A stretch of 64,000 bases of DNA from DATARH01 sp036268075 (GTDB lineage Bacteria; Pseudomonadota; Alphaproteobacteria; ATCC43930; CGMCC-115725), in contig DATAUV010000060.1 in the NCBI GenBank assembly GCA_036268075.1, positions 1-64,000 of the forward strand. The letters are read 5' to 3'. The position numbers and the translations under genes are program-made. Position 1 is the stretch's first letter, and the number at the start of each line of letters is the position of its first letter. The notes beneath the pieces are model-generated. The model searched no databases and was not told where the DNA came from. It worked only from the letters and a program-made list of their open reading frames with translations. This document shows, one piece after another, positions 51,600 to 60,637 of this stretch.

Positions 51600-52175
51600 A
51601 TGCGGCTGATCGACGACACGATCACGTATCTGGAGATGCGGGCGCACCCGGGCGGCCCGCGAATCCACCCGCCCCCGGGCAAGATCGCGCTGATCCAGAC
51701 GGAAGCCTGCACGGTCTCGTTCTACCGCTATCTCTACCAGGCGGTCGGCGAGCCGTGGCTGTGGTACGTGCGGCGCGAATGGGACGATGCGATGCTCGCC
51801 GCGCTCTTGGAGCGGGCGACGAATGAAATCTTCGTGCTGTATGTGGGCGGGGTGCCGGCCGGGTATTTCGAGCTCGACGCGTCGGCGGCGCGGGAGACCG
51901 AGATCAGCTATTTCGGGTTGGTGACCGAGTTCATCGGCCGGCGGCTCGGGGCGTTTCTGCTGCGCGCGGCGATCGATCGGGCCTGGGCGCGGCCGATCGA
52001 CCGGCTGCGGCTCAATACCTGCACCTTCGACCACCCACGCGCCTTGCCGACCTATCAGCGCGCGGGGTTCGTAGTCTACGACCGGCGCACGGTCTCATTT
52101 CCGGACCCGCGCGAACGCGGCGTGCTGCCGCGCTCGTACAGCCACCCGCTATTGCCCGAACTCGGTCCGATCTAG
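51600..52175 (+). CDS. GNAT family N-acetyltransferase
   Basis: A 191-aa GNAT. The core is AGYFELDASA followed by EISYFGLVTEFIGRRLGAFLLRAAIDRAW, which carries the acetyl-CoA loop, then LRLNTCTFDHPRALPTYQRAGF. Acceptor unknown. It starts 13 bases after sseA and may be co-transcribed. Confidence 0.88.
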   Translation: MRLIDDTITYLEMRAHPGGPRIHPPPGKIALIQTEACTVSFYRYLYQAVGEPWLWYVRREWDDAMLAALLERATNEIFVLYVGGVPAGYFELDASAARETEISYFGLVTEFIGRRLGAFLLRAAIDRAWARPIDRLRLNTCTFDHPRALPTYQRAGFVVYDRRTVSFPDPRERGVLPRSYSHPLLPELGPI

Positions 52176-52178
52176 CCC

Positions 52179-52421
52179 TTACGGCATCACCACCGGCAGG
52201 CGGGCGGGGCCGGGCCAGAGCAGCGCCGAGGGGAAGAACGGGCGCGACGCCCGCACGGACAGCAGTGTCGGCGACAGGGACGGCCCGCCAAAATCTACGG
52301 CGAGAAGTTTTGCCCGTTGCGCGTTGGCGGGGTGGAGCGGAATCGCCAGGGCGCAGAGCACGATGGCGCCGAGAGCCAGCGCTCCCGCGCGGTGAAGTCC
52401 GCGGTATGAGCGTCGAGGCAT
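52179..52421 (-). CDS. Small secreted protein, diverged paralogue of the 52563-52805 gene
   Basis: An 80-aa protein with a signal peptide (ALALGAIVLCALAIPLHPANAQ). The signal and first residues match those of the next small gene (GALAIPMHSAQAQ). The mature part differs: it lacks the Tyr-rich tail and has a Pro/Leu/Ser-rich one. A good AAGGGAG lies before the ATG. It may be a decayed or frameshifted copy. Confidence 0.55.
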   Translation of the reverse strand: MPRRSYRGLHRAGALALGAIVLCALAIPLHPANAQRAKLLAVDFGGPSLSPTLLSVRASRPFFPSALLWPGPARLPVVMP

Positions 52422-52562
52422 GTGGTCTCCCTTATCAGCAGGCTATTCCGCTGTCAGGCAAACGGCGTAACGACCCGGCAGTTCCCTGCCTGTTCGCTTC
52501 TCCCCACGCGCGAAACCGGGCGAGCCCCTGCCGGAGCCCGCCCGGTCAAGCCTCCCGCGCCT

Positions 52563-52805
52563 TTAGTACGGGTAGTAGTAGTGCCGGTAGTACGGCCGGT
52601 AGGGTCGATAATACGGATAGTCGTAAGAGTATCCGTATGCCGAGGGCGGTGTGCCCAGGCCCACGCCAAAGCCGTTCCCGAAGTCCCAGCCAAGGTATTG
52701 AGCCTGCGCCGAGTGCATCGGAATTGCCAATGCGCCGAGAGCGACTGCACCGACCGCCAAAGCGGCCAACCGGCCTAACCGGTGATTTCTTTGTTTGACA
52801 GCCAT
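52563..52805 (-). CDS. Small secreted Tyr/Pro-rich protein
   Basis: An 80-aa protein with a signal peptide cleaved after AQAQ. The mature 45 residues are almost free of charge except Arg/His, and the last 25 are built of Y, P and R (YSYDYPYYRPYRPYYR). GGAGG stands at perfect distance from the ATG. Such tails occur in small surface proteins of alphaproteobacteria; the role is unknown. A hairpin (52515-52522 / 52539-52546) follows its stop. Confidence 0.7.
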   Translation of the reverse strand: MAVKQRNHRLGRLAALAVGAVALGALAIPMHSAQAQYLGWDFGNGFGVGLGTPPSAYGYSYDYPYYRPYRPYYRHYYYPY

Positions 52806-52874
52806 GATTACCTCCTCTTGCCGTCAAGCTTTTCTGCTTGTCTAGGCAACGACTGGAGGCTGATGCGGTTCCCG

Positions 52875-53720
52875 CTACGCCGAGAGGCCGCGGGTTTCGA
52901 CGACGTATTGCTTGACCCGTCGGCGCAGCGCGTCGGGGTCGGGGCCGGCGCGGGAGATGCCGCGCGAGATCGACGGGATCACGCGCCGGGCATGGCGGCC
53001 GAAATTGGCCCGGACATCGACGATCGTCGCGCCTTGCGCACCGATGCCGGGGACGAGCATCAGCGCGTTCGACAGGCGCTCGACGAGGCCGATCGTCTCG
53101 TCGCCGAGGGTTGCGCCGACGACCGCACCGATCGGGCCGAGGCCGTTTTCCGCGACTGTGGCGTTGTCGGCGGTGATACGCTCGGCGAGGTGCTCGGCGA
53201 CGGTCCTGCCGTCGGGAAGCCTCGCCCGCTGCACGTCGCCGCCCTCGGGGTTCGACGAGCGCACGACGATAAACACCCCCGCCGCCGCGGCACGCGCGAT
53301 GTCGAGGATCGGGCTCAGCGAGCCATAGCCGAGATAGGCGCTGACCGTGATCGCGTCGCCGCCAAAGGCGCTGTCCGGGCCGAGAAACGCCTCGCCATAG
53401 GCCGTCGCGGTCGAGGCGATGCCGCCGCGTTTGGCGTCGAGGATGACGAGCGTGCCGTGCGCGCGCGCCTCGGCCACGGTCTCACGCAGAATCTCCATCC
53501 CCGCCGGACCGAGGCGTTCGAAAAAGGCGACCTGCGGCTTCACCGTGGCGACGAGCGGCGCGGCGGCGGCGACGAGGCGGCGGCAGAAGAGCCGAAGGCC
53601 CTCGACATCGTCGGCGACGCCCCACTCGGCGAGGCTTTCGCGCGACGGGTCGATGCCCACACAGAGCGGCGAGCGCTCGGCGGCGAGGGCGACAAAGCGG
53701 GTCTGGAACGGTAGGGTCAT
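52875..53720 (-). CDS. pyrF: Orotidine 5'-phosphate decarboxylase, type 2
   Basis: A 281-aa OMP decarboxylase of the subgroup found in actinobacteria and some alphaproteobacteria, longer than the 230-aa E. coli type. The catalytic segment is LDAKRGGIAST (D95, K97). FVVRSSNPEG and LVPGIGAQG are subgroup marks. The final step of UMP synthesis. It is divergent from ridA with a 43-bp gap. Confidence 0.93.
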   Translation of the reverse strand: MTLPFQTRFVALAAERSPLCVGIDPSRESLAEWGVADDVEGLRLFCRRLVAAAAPLVATVKPQVAFFERLGPAGMEILRETVAEARAHGTLVILDAKRGGIASTATAYGEAFLGPDSAFGGDAITVSAYLGYGSLSPILDIARAAAAGVFIVVRSSNPEGGDVQRARLPDGRTVAEHLAERITADNATVAENGLGPIGAVVGATLGDETIGLVERLSNALMLVPGIGAQGATIVDVRANFGRHARRVIPSISRGISRAGPDPDALRRRVKQYVVETRGLSA

Positions 53721-53763
53721 CAGGGTCCGTCGTATACCAGACACGCGCGCAAGGGGAATAGAG

Positions 53764-54162
53764 ATGGCGAAACAGCAGATCCGCTCCGACAAGCTGCGCC
53801 AGCCGAGCGGCGTGTTTTCGCACGCGACCGTGATCGAGGCGCGCGGGCGGCTTGTGTTCATCTCGGGGATGACCGCGCGCCGGGCCGATGGGTCGATCGC
53901 CGGCATCGGCGACATCGAGGCCCAGACGCGGCAAGTCTGCGAGAACATCAAGGCCGCGGTCGAGGGGGCCGGCGGCACGATGGACGACATCTGCCGGGTC
54001 GACGTCTATATCCGCAACATGGAGCAGTTCGACACCATCCATAAGGTGCGGCGCGAGTATTTCCGCGAGCCCCTGCCCGCCTCGACGATGGTCGAGATCG
54101 TCAAGATGACGCACCCGGATTACCTGATCGAGATCAACGCGATCGCGGTTGTGCCGGATTAG
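53764..54162 (+). CDS. ridA: RidA/YjgF/YER057c family protein
   Basis: A 132-aa trimeric RidA-type protein that hydrolyses reactive enamine/imine intermediates. VFISGMTARRADGSIAGIGDIEAQTRQVCENI and the final VEIVKMTHPDYLIEINAIAV match the family. The usual active-site Arg is expected in DVYIRNM. It is followed by a palindromic repeat. Confidence 0.9.
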   Translation: MAKQQIRSDKLRQPSGVFSHATVIEARGRLVFISGMTARRADGSIAGIGDIEAQTRQVCENIKAAVEGAGGTMDDICRVDVYIRNMEQFDTIHKVRREYFREPLPASTMVEIVKMTHPDYLIEINAIAVVPD

Positions 54163-54169
54163 CCTTGGG

Positions 54170-54220
54170 CCGCGGGCGTCCCGCCCGCATCAATGCCGGT
54201 TGCGGGCGAGACGCCCGCGG
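54170..54220. repeat. Palindromic intergenic repeat (GCGGGCGTC type)
   Basis: Arms 54170-54189 and 54201-54220 pair at 19 of 20 bases (outer CCGCGGGCGTC, inner GCCCGCA). It begins seven bases after the ridA stop and probably ends that transcript before the cox cluster. Confidence 0.85.
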
Positions 54221-54309
54221 TCCAGCTCACACGAGCTCACTGCCTGCGGTTGCAATCGCCCGCGCCGCGCCCCACACTTGCCTCGTCGAATACACGAGGG
54301 TGACGCATC

Positions 54310-54753
54310 ATGGAAATGCACGGGGAGCGGCGCATTCCGGCGCCGCGGCAGCAGGTGTGGGAACGGCTCAACGACCCCGAAACCCTGAAGCTGTGCATTC
54401 CCGGATGCCAGGAGATCGAGAAGGTCTCGGATACCGAGTTCACCGCCAAGGTCAAGGCCAAGGTCGGCCCGGTCAGCGCGACCTTTAACGGCAAGGTGCG
54501 GCTGACCGACCTCGACCCGCCCGCGGGCTATACGATCGGCGGCGAAGGCACCGGCGGCATCGCCGGCTTTGCCAAGGGCAGCGCCACCGTCGCCCTGATC
54601 GAGGAGGGCGGCGAGACCGTGCTCAAATACGGGGTCCAGGCGCAGGTCGGCGGAAAGCTCGCGCAGATCGGCTCACGCCTCGTCGATGGCGTCGCCCGCA
54701 AATACGCCGATGAATTCTTTGCCAAGTTCGCGAGCGTGGTGGCGCCGCAGTAA
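54310..54753 (+). CDS. coxG: CoxG-like carbon monoxide dehydrogenase accessory protein
   Basis: A 147-aa START/SRPBCC-fold CoxG. It runs from MEMHGERRIPAPRQQVWERLNDPE to the AQIGSRLVDGVARKYADEFFAKFA end typical of the family. It is associated with recruiting CO dehydrogenase to the membrane in Oligotropha; here it lacks the long C-terminal membrane tail. It opens the molybdenum hydroxylase cluster. Confidence 0.92.
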   Translation: MEMHGERRIPAPRQQVWERLNDPETLKLCIPGCQEIEKVSDTEFTAKVKAKVGPVSATFNGKVRLTDLDPPAGYTIGGEGTGGIAGFAKGSATVALIEEGGETVLKYGVQAQVGGKLAQIGSRLVDGVARKYADEFFAKFASVVAPQ

Positions 54754-54898
54754 GGCGTTATATCTCGCTGGAATTAACGCAGGAATTCGACCGCACGGCG
54801 AAACATTGCCGCCTTGACCCGCAGGCGGCGGCGCACGAAACTCCGCCAAATCGCGGCCGTATAGGGGCGGCCACCACGCGATTTCGAGGGAGGTTTCG

Positions 54899-55395
<497 letters not shown>

Positions 55396-55396
<1 letters not shown>

Positions 55397-57768
55397 TGAC
55401 GACGATCGGCACGCCGGTCCGGCGTAAGGAGGATTACCGGTTCGTCACCGGCCAGGGCACCTATACCGACGACATCAACCGCCCCGGCCAGGTTCACGCC
55501 TATATCCTGCGCAGCCCGCACGCCCATGCCGAGATTCGCTCGATCGACACCACGGCCGCCGCGAGCGCGCCCGGCGTCGCGGCGGTGTTCACCGGCGCCG
55601 ACATGACGGGGATCGGGGGCCTCCCCTGCGGATGGCTGGTCAATTCCAAGGACGGCTCGCCGATGAAGGAGCCGCCGCATCCGGTGCTGGCGAACGGGCG
55701 CGTGCGCCATGTCGGCGACCCGGTCGCGGTCGTCATCGCCGACACGCTGGGCCAGGCGCGCGACGCCGCCGAGAAGATCGCGGTCGACTACGCGGTCGAG
55801 CCCGCCGCGATCGATCTGCGCGGCGCCCTCGATAACGGCGCGGCGCAGGTGTGGCCCGAGGCGCCGGGCAATGTCTGCTACGACTGGGGCCTCGGCGACC
55901 TCGGCGCGGTCGATGCCGCGATCGGCAAGGCGGCGCGCGTCGTCAAGCTCGACCTGGTCAACAACCGGCTGATCCCGAACGCGATGGAGCCGCGCGCGGC
56001 GATCGGCGAATACAACCGCGCGACCGGCGAGTACACGCTTTATACGACGAGCCAGAACCCGCATGTGATCCGGCTGTTGATGGGCCTCTTCGTCCTCAAT
56101 ATTCCGGAAACGAAGCTGCGCGTCGTCGCGCCCGATGTCGGCGGCGGGTTCGGGTCGAAGATCTACCATTACGCCGAGGAGGCGATCGTCACCTGGGCCT
56201 CCGGCAAGGTGCGCAAGCCGATCAAATGGACCGCCGATCGCTCGGAAAGCTTTATGTCCGACGCGCATGGCCGCGACCACGTCACCCATGTCGAGCTGGC
56301 GCTCGACGGCGACAACCGCTTCACCGCGCTCAAGGTCTCGACGCTCGCCAACATGGGCGCCTATCTGTCGACCTTCGCGCCGTGCATCCCGACCTACCTC
56401 TACGGCACGCTGCTCGCCGGCACCTATTCGACGCCGGCGATCTATGTGGAGACCAAGGCGGTGTTCACCCACACCGTCCCGGTCGACGCGTATCGCGGCG
56501 CCGGCAGGCCCGAAGCGACGTATCTGCTCGAACGGATCGTCGATTGCGCGGCCGACGACCTTGGCGTCGACCCGGCCGAGCTGCGGCGCAAGAATTTCAT
56601 CCCGCAGACCGGGTTCCCCTACCAGACGCCGGTCGCGCTGCAATACGACAGCGGCGACTACCACACGACGCTCGACAAGGCGATGCAGGCCGCGGATTAC
56701 GCCGGGTTCGAGACGCGGCGGCGCGAGGCGGCGGGGCGCGGCAAGCTGCGGGGCATCGGCATCGCCACCTACATCGAGGCGTGCGGCATCGCCCCCTCGG
56801 CCGTCGTCGGCTCGCTCGGCGCCCGCGCCGGCTTGTTCGAGGCGGCGTCGGTGCGGGTCAATCCGACCGGGACTGTCAGCGTCTTCACCGGCTCGCACAG
56901 CCACGGCCAGGGGCACGAGACGACGTTTGCCCAGGTCGTCGCCGACGGGCTCGGCATCCCGATGGAAAACATCGAGATCATCCACGGCGACACGGCCAAA
57001 ATCCCGTATGGGATGGGCACGTACGGCTCGCGCTCGCTCGCTGTCGGCGGCAGCGCGATCATCAAGGCGATGGACAAGATCATCGCCAAGGGACGCAAGA
57101 TCGCCGCGCATCTGATGGAGGCCGCCGAGGCCGATGTCGAGTTCAAGGACGGCGCGTTCACCGTCGCCGGCACCGACCGCTCGACGACGTTTGCCGAGGT
57201 TGCGCTGACCGCCTACGTGCCACACAACTTCCCGCACGACGAGCTGGAGCCGGGGCTCGACGAGACGGCGTTCTACGACCCGAAGAACTTCACCTTCCCG
57301 TCGGGCGCGCATATCTGCGAGGTCGAGATCGACCCCGATACCGGGCACCTCGCGGTGTGCGGCTTTACCGCCAGCGACGATTTCGGGCGGATCATCAATC
57401 CGATGATCGTCTCCGGTCAGGTGCATGGCGGGCTGGCCCAGGGGATCGGCCAAGCCCTCCTTGAGAGCTGCGTCTACGACAAGGCGACCGGCCAGCTTTT
57501 GACCGGGTCGTACAACGACTACGCGATGCCGCGGGCGGACGACCTGCCCTCGTTCGAGTTGTCGACCAACGTCACGCTTTGCACCCACAACCCGCTCGGC
57601 GTCAAAGGCTGCGGCGAAGCCGGCGCGATCGGCGCCCCGGCGGCGCTCTCGAACGCGGTCGTCGACGCGCTGAAGGGCATGGGGGTGCGCCACGTCGAAA
57701 TGCCGGTGACGCCGGAACGGTTGTGGCGGGTGATCCAGGAAAACCGTCCCGCCCACGCCGCGGAATAG
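55396..57768 (+). CDS. coxL: Molybdenum hydroxylase large subunit, form II CoxL-like
   Basis: A 790-aa molybdopterin-binding subunit. GGGFGSK is at 249-255. The active-site loop reads AYRGAGR (365-371), the form II signature; true CO-oxidising form I enzymes have AYxCSFR. The catalytic Glu is in KGCGEAGAIGAP near 735. The substrate may be CO, an aromatic N-heterocycle or another hydroxylatable compound and cannot be read from sequence. It is flanked by coxS and coxM. Confidence 0.93.
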
Positions 57769-57779
57769 GGAGAGGCCCG

Positions 57780-58571
57780 ATGTACGAATTCACCTATCAC
57801 AAGCCCGGCAGCCTCGCCGACGCCGCCAAGATGCTCGGCGACGACGACGTCAAGCTGGTCGCCGGCGGCATGACCCTGGTGCCGACGCTGAAGCAGCGCC
57901 TGGCGAAACCCTCCGACCTCGTCGACCTCGCCTCGATCGGCTCGCTGAAGGGCATCAAGGAGGAAGGCGGCGGGGTGACGATCGGGGCGATGACGCGGCA
58001 TGCCGACGTCAACCGCTCCCCGGTCGTCAACAGCGTGATCCCGGCCCTGGCGGCACTCGCCGGGATGATCGGCGACCCGGCCGTGCGCAACCGCGGCACG
58101 ATGGGCGGCTCGGTCGCCAACAACGACCCGGCGGCGGATTACCCGTCGGCCGTGGTCGGGCTCGGCGCCACCATCGTCACCAATAAGCGCGAGATCGCCG
58201 GCGACGATTTCTTCACCGGCATGTTCGAAACCGCGCTCGGCCAGGACGAGATCATCACCGCGATCAAGTTCCCGAAGCCGCAGGCCGCCGCCTACCAGAA
58301 ATTCCGGAACCCGGCCTCGCGTTACGCGATCGTCGGCGTGTTCGTGGCCCGGACCGCAGGCGGCGTCCGCGTCGCCGTGACCGGCGCCGGCCCCTGCGTC
58401 TTCCGCGTCCCCGAGATGGAAGCCGCGCTCGGCGGATCGTTCAGCGCCGACTCGATCAAGGATATCGCGATCCCGGATGACGGCCTCAACAGCGACATCC
58501 ACGCCAGCGCCGAATACCGCGCCCACCTCGTCAACGTGATGGCCCGCCGCGCCGTCGCGGCGTGCGGGTGA
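57780..58571 (+). CDS. coxM: Molybdenum hydroxylase medium (FAD) subunit, CoxM-like
   Basis: A 263-aa FAD subunit. The FAD motifs are VAGGMTLVP (27-35) with LKQR and RNRGTMGGSVANNDPAADYP near 105. It accepts electrons from CoxS. GGAGAGG precedes the ATG. It is separated from coxD and coxE by a palindromic repeat, an orphan antitoxin gene and a CHRD protein gene. Confidence 0.95.
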   Translation: MYEFTYHKPGSLADAAKMLGDDDVKLVAGGMTLVPTLKQRLAKPSDLVDLASIGSLKGIKEEGGGVTIGAMTRHADVNRSPVVNSVIPALAALAGMIGDPAVRNRGTMGGSVANNDPAADYPSAVVGLGATIVTNKREIAGDDFFTGMFETALGQDEIITAIKFPKPQAAAYQKFRNPASRYAIVGVFVARTAGGVRVAVTGAGPCVFRVPEMEAALGGSFSADSIKDIAIPDDGLNSDIHASAEYRAHLVNVMARRAVAACG

Positions 58572-58610
58572 CCGAAAGGCGGGCGGTTCGCTCGATTCGG
58601 AGGAGTTTCC

Positions 58611-58738
58611 CCCTCTCCGCCCATTGGGGGGAGAGGGTCGGGGTGAGGTGGGAATGCTCCGTCAGCGGATGCCCACCTCACCTTCCCATCGCTGCGCGAC
58701 GGGCCCCTCCTCCCTCTCCCCCCAATGGGCGGAGAGGG
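58611..58738. repeat. 27-bp perfect inverted repeat (CCCTCTCCGCCCATT family)
   Basis: Arms 58611-58637 and 58712-58738 are exact reverse complements and identical to the arms at 10936-10962 and 11034-11060. The inside is also similar, with TGGGAATGCTCCG and CCCATCGC. It lies directly after coxM. Confidence 0.9.
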
Positions 58739-58765
58739 TTCTACCGGCCGCCTCGCTGAGGACCC

Positions 58766-58999
58766 TCATCGCTCGTCCCGGTCTTGGCGTATCAGATCTG
58801 TCGAATCGACGGTGATCCGTCCGCGCGTCTCCTCCCGCAGCTTTGCGGCACGTTCCCAAAACCCGGATCGTTTGCTGGAAAGGGTATCCTCGAGGATGCT
58901 TCGATGCTCTGCCTCGGCGCTGCGGCCGTGTTCGGCGGCGCGGCGCTTCAGATTTTCGACGATCTCCTCGGAAAGCCCGCGGACAAGTAGTTGAGCCAT
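58766..58999 (-). CDS. Ribbon-helix-helix antitoxin-like protein (FitA type), no partner
   Basis: A 77-aa protein. The N-terminal MAQLLVRGLSEEIVENLKRRAAEHGRSAEAEHRSIL is the FitA/VapB-like ribbon-helix-helix. The rest is a charged helix that would hold a toxin. FitB/VapC toxins normally follow the antitoxin; downstream here is only the palindromic repeat and coxM. It may be an orphan left after toxin loss, or a stand-alone regulator. Confidence 0.8.
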   Translation of the reverse strand: MAQLLVRGLSEEIVENLKRRAAEHGRSAEAEHRSILEDTLSSKRSGFWERAAKLREETRGRITVDSTDLIRQDRDER

Positions 59000-59115
59000 C
59001 TGGCGCTCTGTGGTGCTATATATGATAGCATCTGCACTGTGCGGACGAACGCGCTTTCCGCGCCATGCCTCCCTCCGCTAGATTTAACCCACTCGTTTTA
59101 GTAAGGAGAAAAGCT

Positions 59116-59538
59116 GTGCGCAGGTTTGCAGCAGCGGTTAGCGGCGCGATTTTGCTGTGCGTGATTTCGGGCATGGCGTGGGCCGATACGGTCAAGTTTA
59201 CGGCCGATCTGGCGCCCGCCGGGAGCGACAAGGGGGCAGGCAAGGGCACGGCGACGCTGGCGCTCGATTCGGCCTCGAAGACACTGAATTGGTCGGTCGA
59301 CTATTCGGGCCTGTCGAAGCCGCCGGAGATGGCGGGATTCCTCGCGCCCGGCGCGAAGCCCGACGACGACCCCGACATGGTGCCGGTCGACCTGCCCAAG
59401 GACACGAAGAGCCCGATCAAGGGGTCGACCAAGTTGACCGACGCCCAGGCCACCCAAATCCAGGCCGGCGGCTGGATCTTCCTGATCGGCACGACCGAGG
59501 CGCCGGAAATCGGGGGCGAGGTCAAGAAAGCCCAGTAA
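59116..59538 (+). CDS. CHRD-domain secreted protein
   Basis: A 140-aa protein starting at GTG 59116, which has AGGAG seven bases upstream. The signal peptide runs to about AWA-D. The mature part is a CHRD domain (VKFTADLAPAGSDKGAGKGTATLALD, LNWSVDYSGLS), a beta-sandwich named after chordin, usually secreted and of unknown role in bacteria. It is divergent from the antitoxin-like gene and lies upstream of coxD. Confidence 0.88.
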   Translation: MRRFAAAVSGAILLCVISGMAWADTVKFTADLAPAGSDKGAGKGTATLALDSASKTLNWSVDYSGLSKPPEMAGFLAPGAKPDDDPDMVPVDLPKDTKSPIKGSTKLTDAQATQIQAGGWIFLIGTTEAPEIGGEVKKAQ

Positions 59539-59595
59539 CCCTTTACGGCATATGGGCTGGCGCCGCGGCGGCGGGTGCTTTAAATATTGCCGCTC

Positions 59596-59621
59596 CCCCT
59601 CCCCCGTCGGGAGGGGATTTT
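59596..59621 (+). terminator. Hairpin terminator after the CHRD gene
   Basis: CCCCTCCC (59596-59603) and GGGAGGGG (59609-59616) pair perfectly with a five-base loop and lead into ATTTTG. It lies about 60 bases after the CHRD stop and about 25 bases before coxD. The stem also resembles short CCCCTCCC repeats seen in many proteobacteria. Confidence 0.65.
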
Positions 59622-59643
59622 GCCGCGGCAGGTATAGACCCTG

Positions 59644-60579
59644 ATGTGCGCTGCCAAGCCTGGTTCCCTCCCCGCCTCCGTCGAGCAAAGCCTGGCGATG
59701 CTGGGGAGCGCCGACTATATCGCCGATCGCAGCCTCGCGACCGCGGTGCACCTCGCGCTGCACCTGGGGCGCCCGCTGTTTCTCGAAGGCGAGGCCGGGG
59801 TCGGCAAGACCGAGATCGCCAAGGTGCTGGCGACCGCGCTGAACCGGCGGCTGATCCGGCTGCAATGCTATGAGGGGCTCGACGTCGCGTCGGCGGTCTA
59901 TGAGTGGGACTACGCGCGGCAGATGATCGAAATCCGCCTCGCCGAAGCCGCCGAAGAGGGCCGCAGCGAGATCGAGGGCGCGATCTTTTCCGACCGCTTT
60001 CTGATCAAGCGGCCGCTGCTGCAGGCGCTGGAGCCGTCGGCCGGCGGCGCGCCGGTGCTGCTGATAGACGAGCTCGACCGCACCGACGAGCCGTTCGAGG
60101 CGTATCTGCTGGAACTCCTGTCGGATTTCCAGGTCACGATCCCCGAGATCGGCACGATCCGGGCCGCCGCGCCGCCGATCGTCATCATCACCTCGAACCG
60201 CACGCGCGAAATCCACGACGCGCTGAAACGGCGCTGCTTCTACTACTGGGTCGATTATCCGAGCGCCGAACGCGAGCTGGAAATCCTCAAGCGCAAGGCG
60301 CCCAAGGCCAGCGAGCATCTTTCGCGCGAAGTGGTCGGGTTTGTCCAGCGGCTGCGCACGATGGATTTGTTCAAGCTGCCCGGCATCGCCGAGACGATCG
60401 ACTGGACCGAGGCGCTGATGCAGCTCGACGTGCTCGAGCTGACCCCGAACGCGATCAACGACACGCTCGGCGTCCTCCTCAAATACCAGGACGACATCGC
60501 CCGCATCCAGGGCAGCGACGCCGCCAAGCTGCTCGACCAGGTCAAGGCCGAGATCGCCGCCGCCCCGCGCGAGGTCTAG
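59644..60579 (+). CDS. coxD: CoxD-like AAA+ ATPase (MoxR type)
   Basis: A 311-aa MoxR-type AAA+ protein. Walker A is GEAGVGKTE (49-57). Walker B is LLIDELDR, and a sensor ITSNRTREIHDALKRRC follows. In the Oligotropha system CoxD matures the CuSMo site together with CoxE; in a form II system it probably inserts or sulfurates the Mo cofactor. It is followed after 58 bases by coxE. Confidence 0.93.
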   Translation: MCAAKPGSLPASVEQSLAMLGSADYIADRSLATAVHLALHLGRPLFLEGEAGVGKTEIAKVLATALNRRLIRLQCYEGLDVASAVYEWDYARQMIEIRLAEAAEEGRSEIEGAIFSDRFLIKRPLLQALEPSAGGAPVLLIDELDRTDEPFEAYLLELLSDFQVTIPEIGTIRAAAPPIVIITSNRTREIHDALKRRCFYYWVDYPSAERELEILKRKAPKASEHLSREVVGFVQRLRTMDLFKLPGIAETIDWTEALMQLDVLELTPNAINDTLGVLLKYQDDIARIQGSDAAKLLDQVKAEIAAAPREV

Positions 60580-60637
60580 GCGCTGCCGGCGAAGTGATCG
60601 CGTGCACCGAGCGGTCGCGGCGGATATAACGACGGAC

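Noticed and set aside
59596..59621. Possible member of the long palindrome families
   Set aside because: Only 8-bp arms and a T-run; better read as a terminator.
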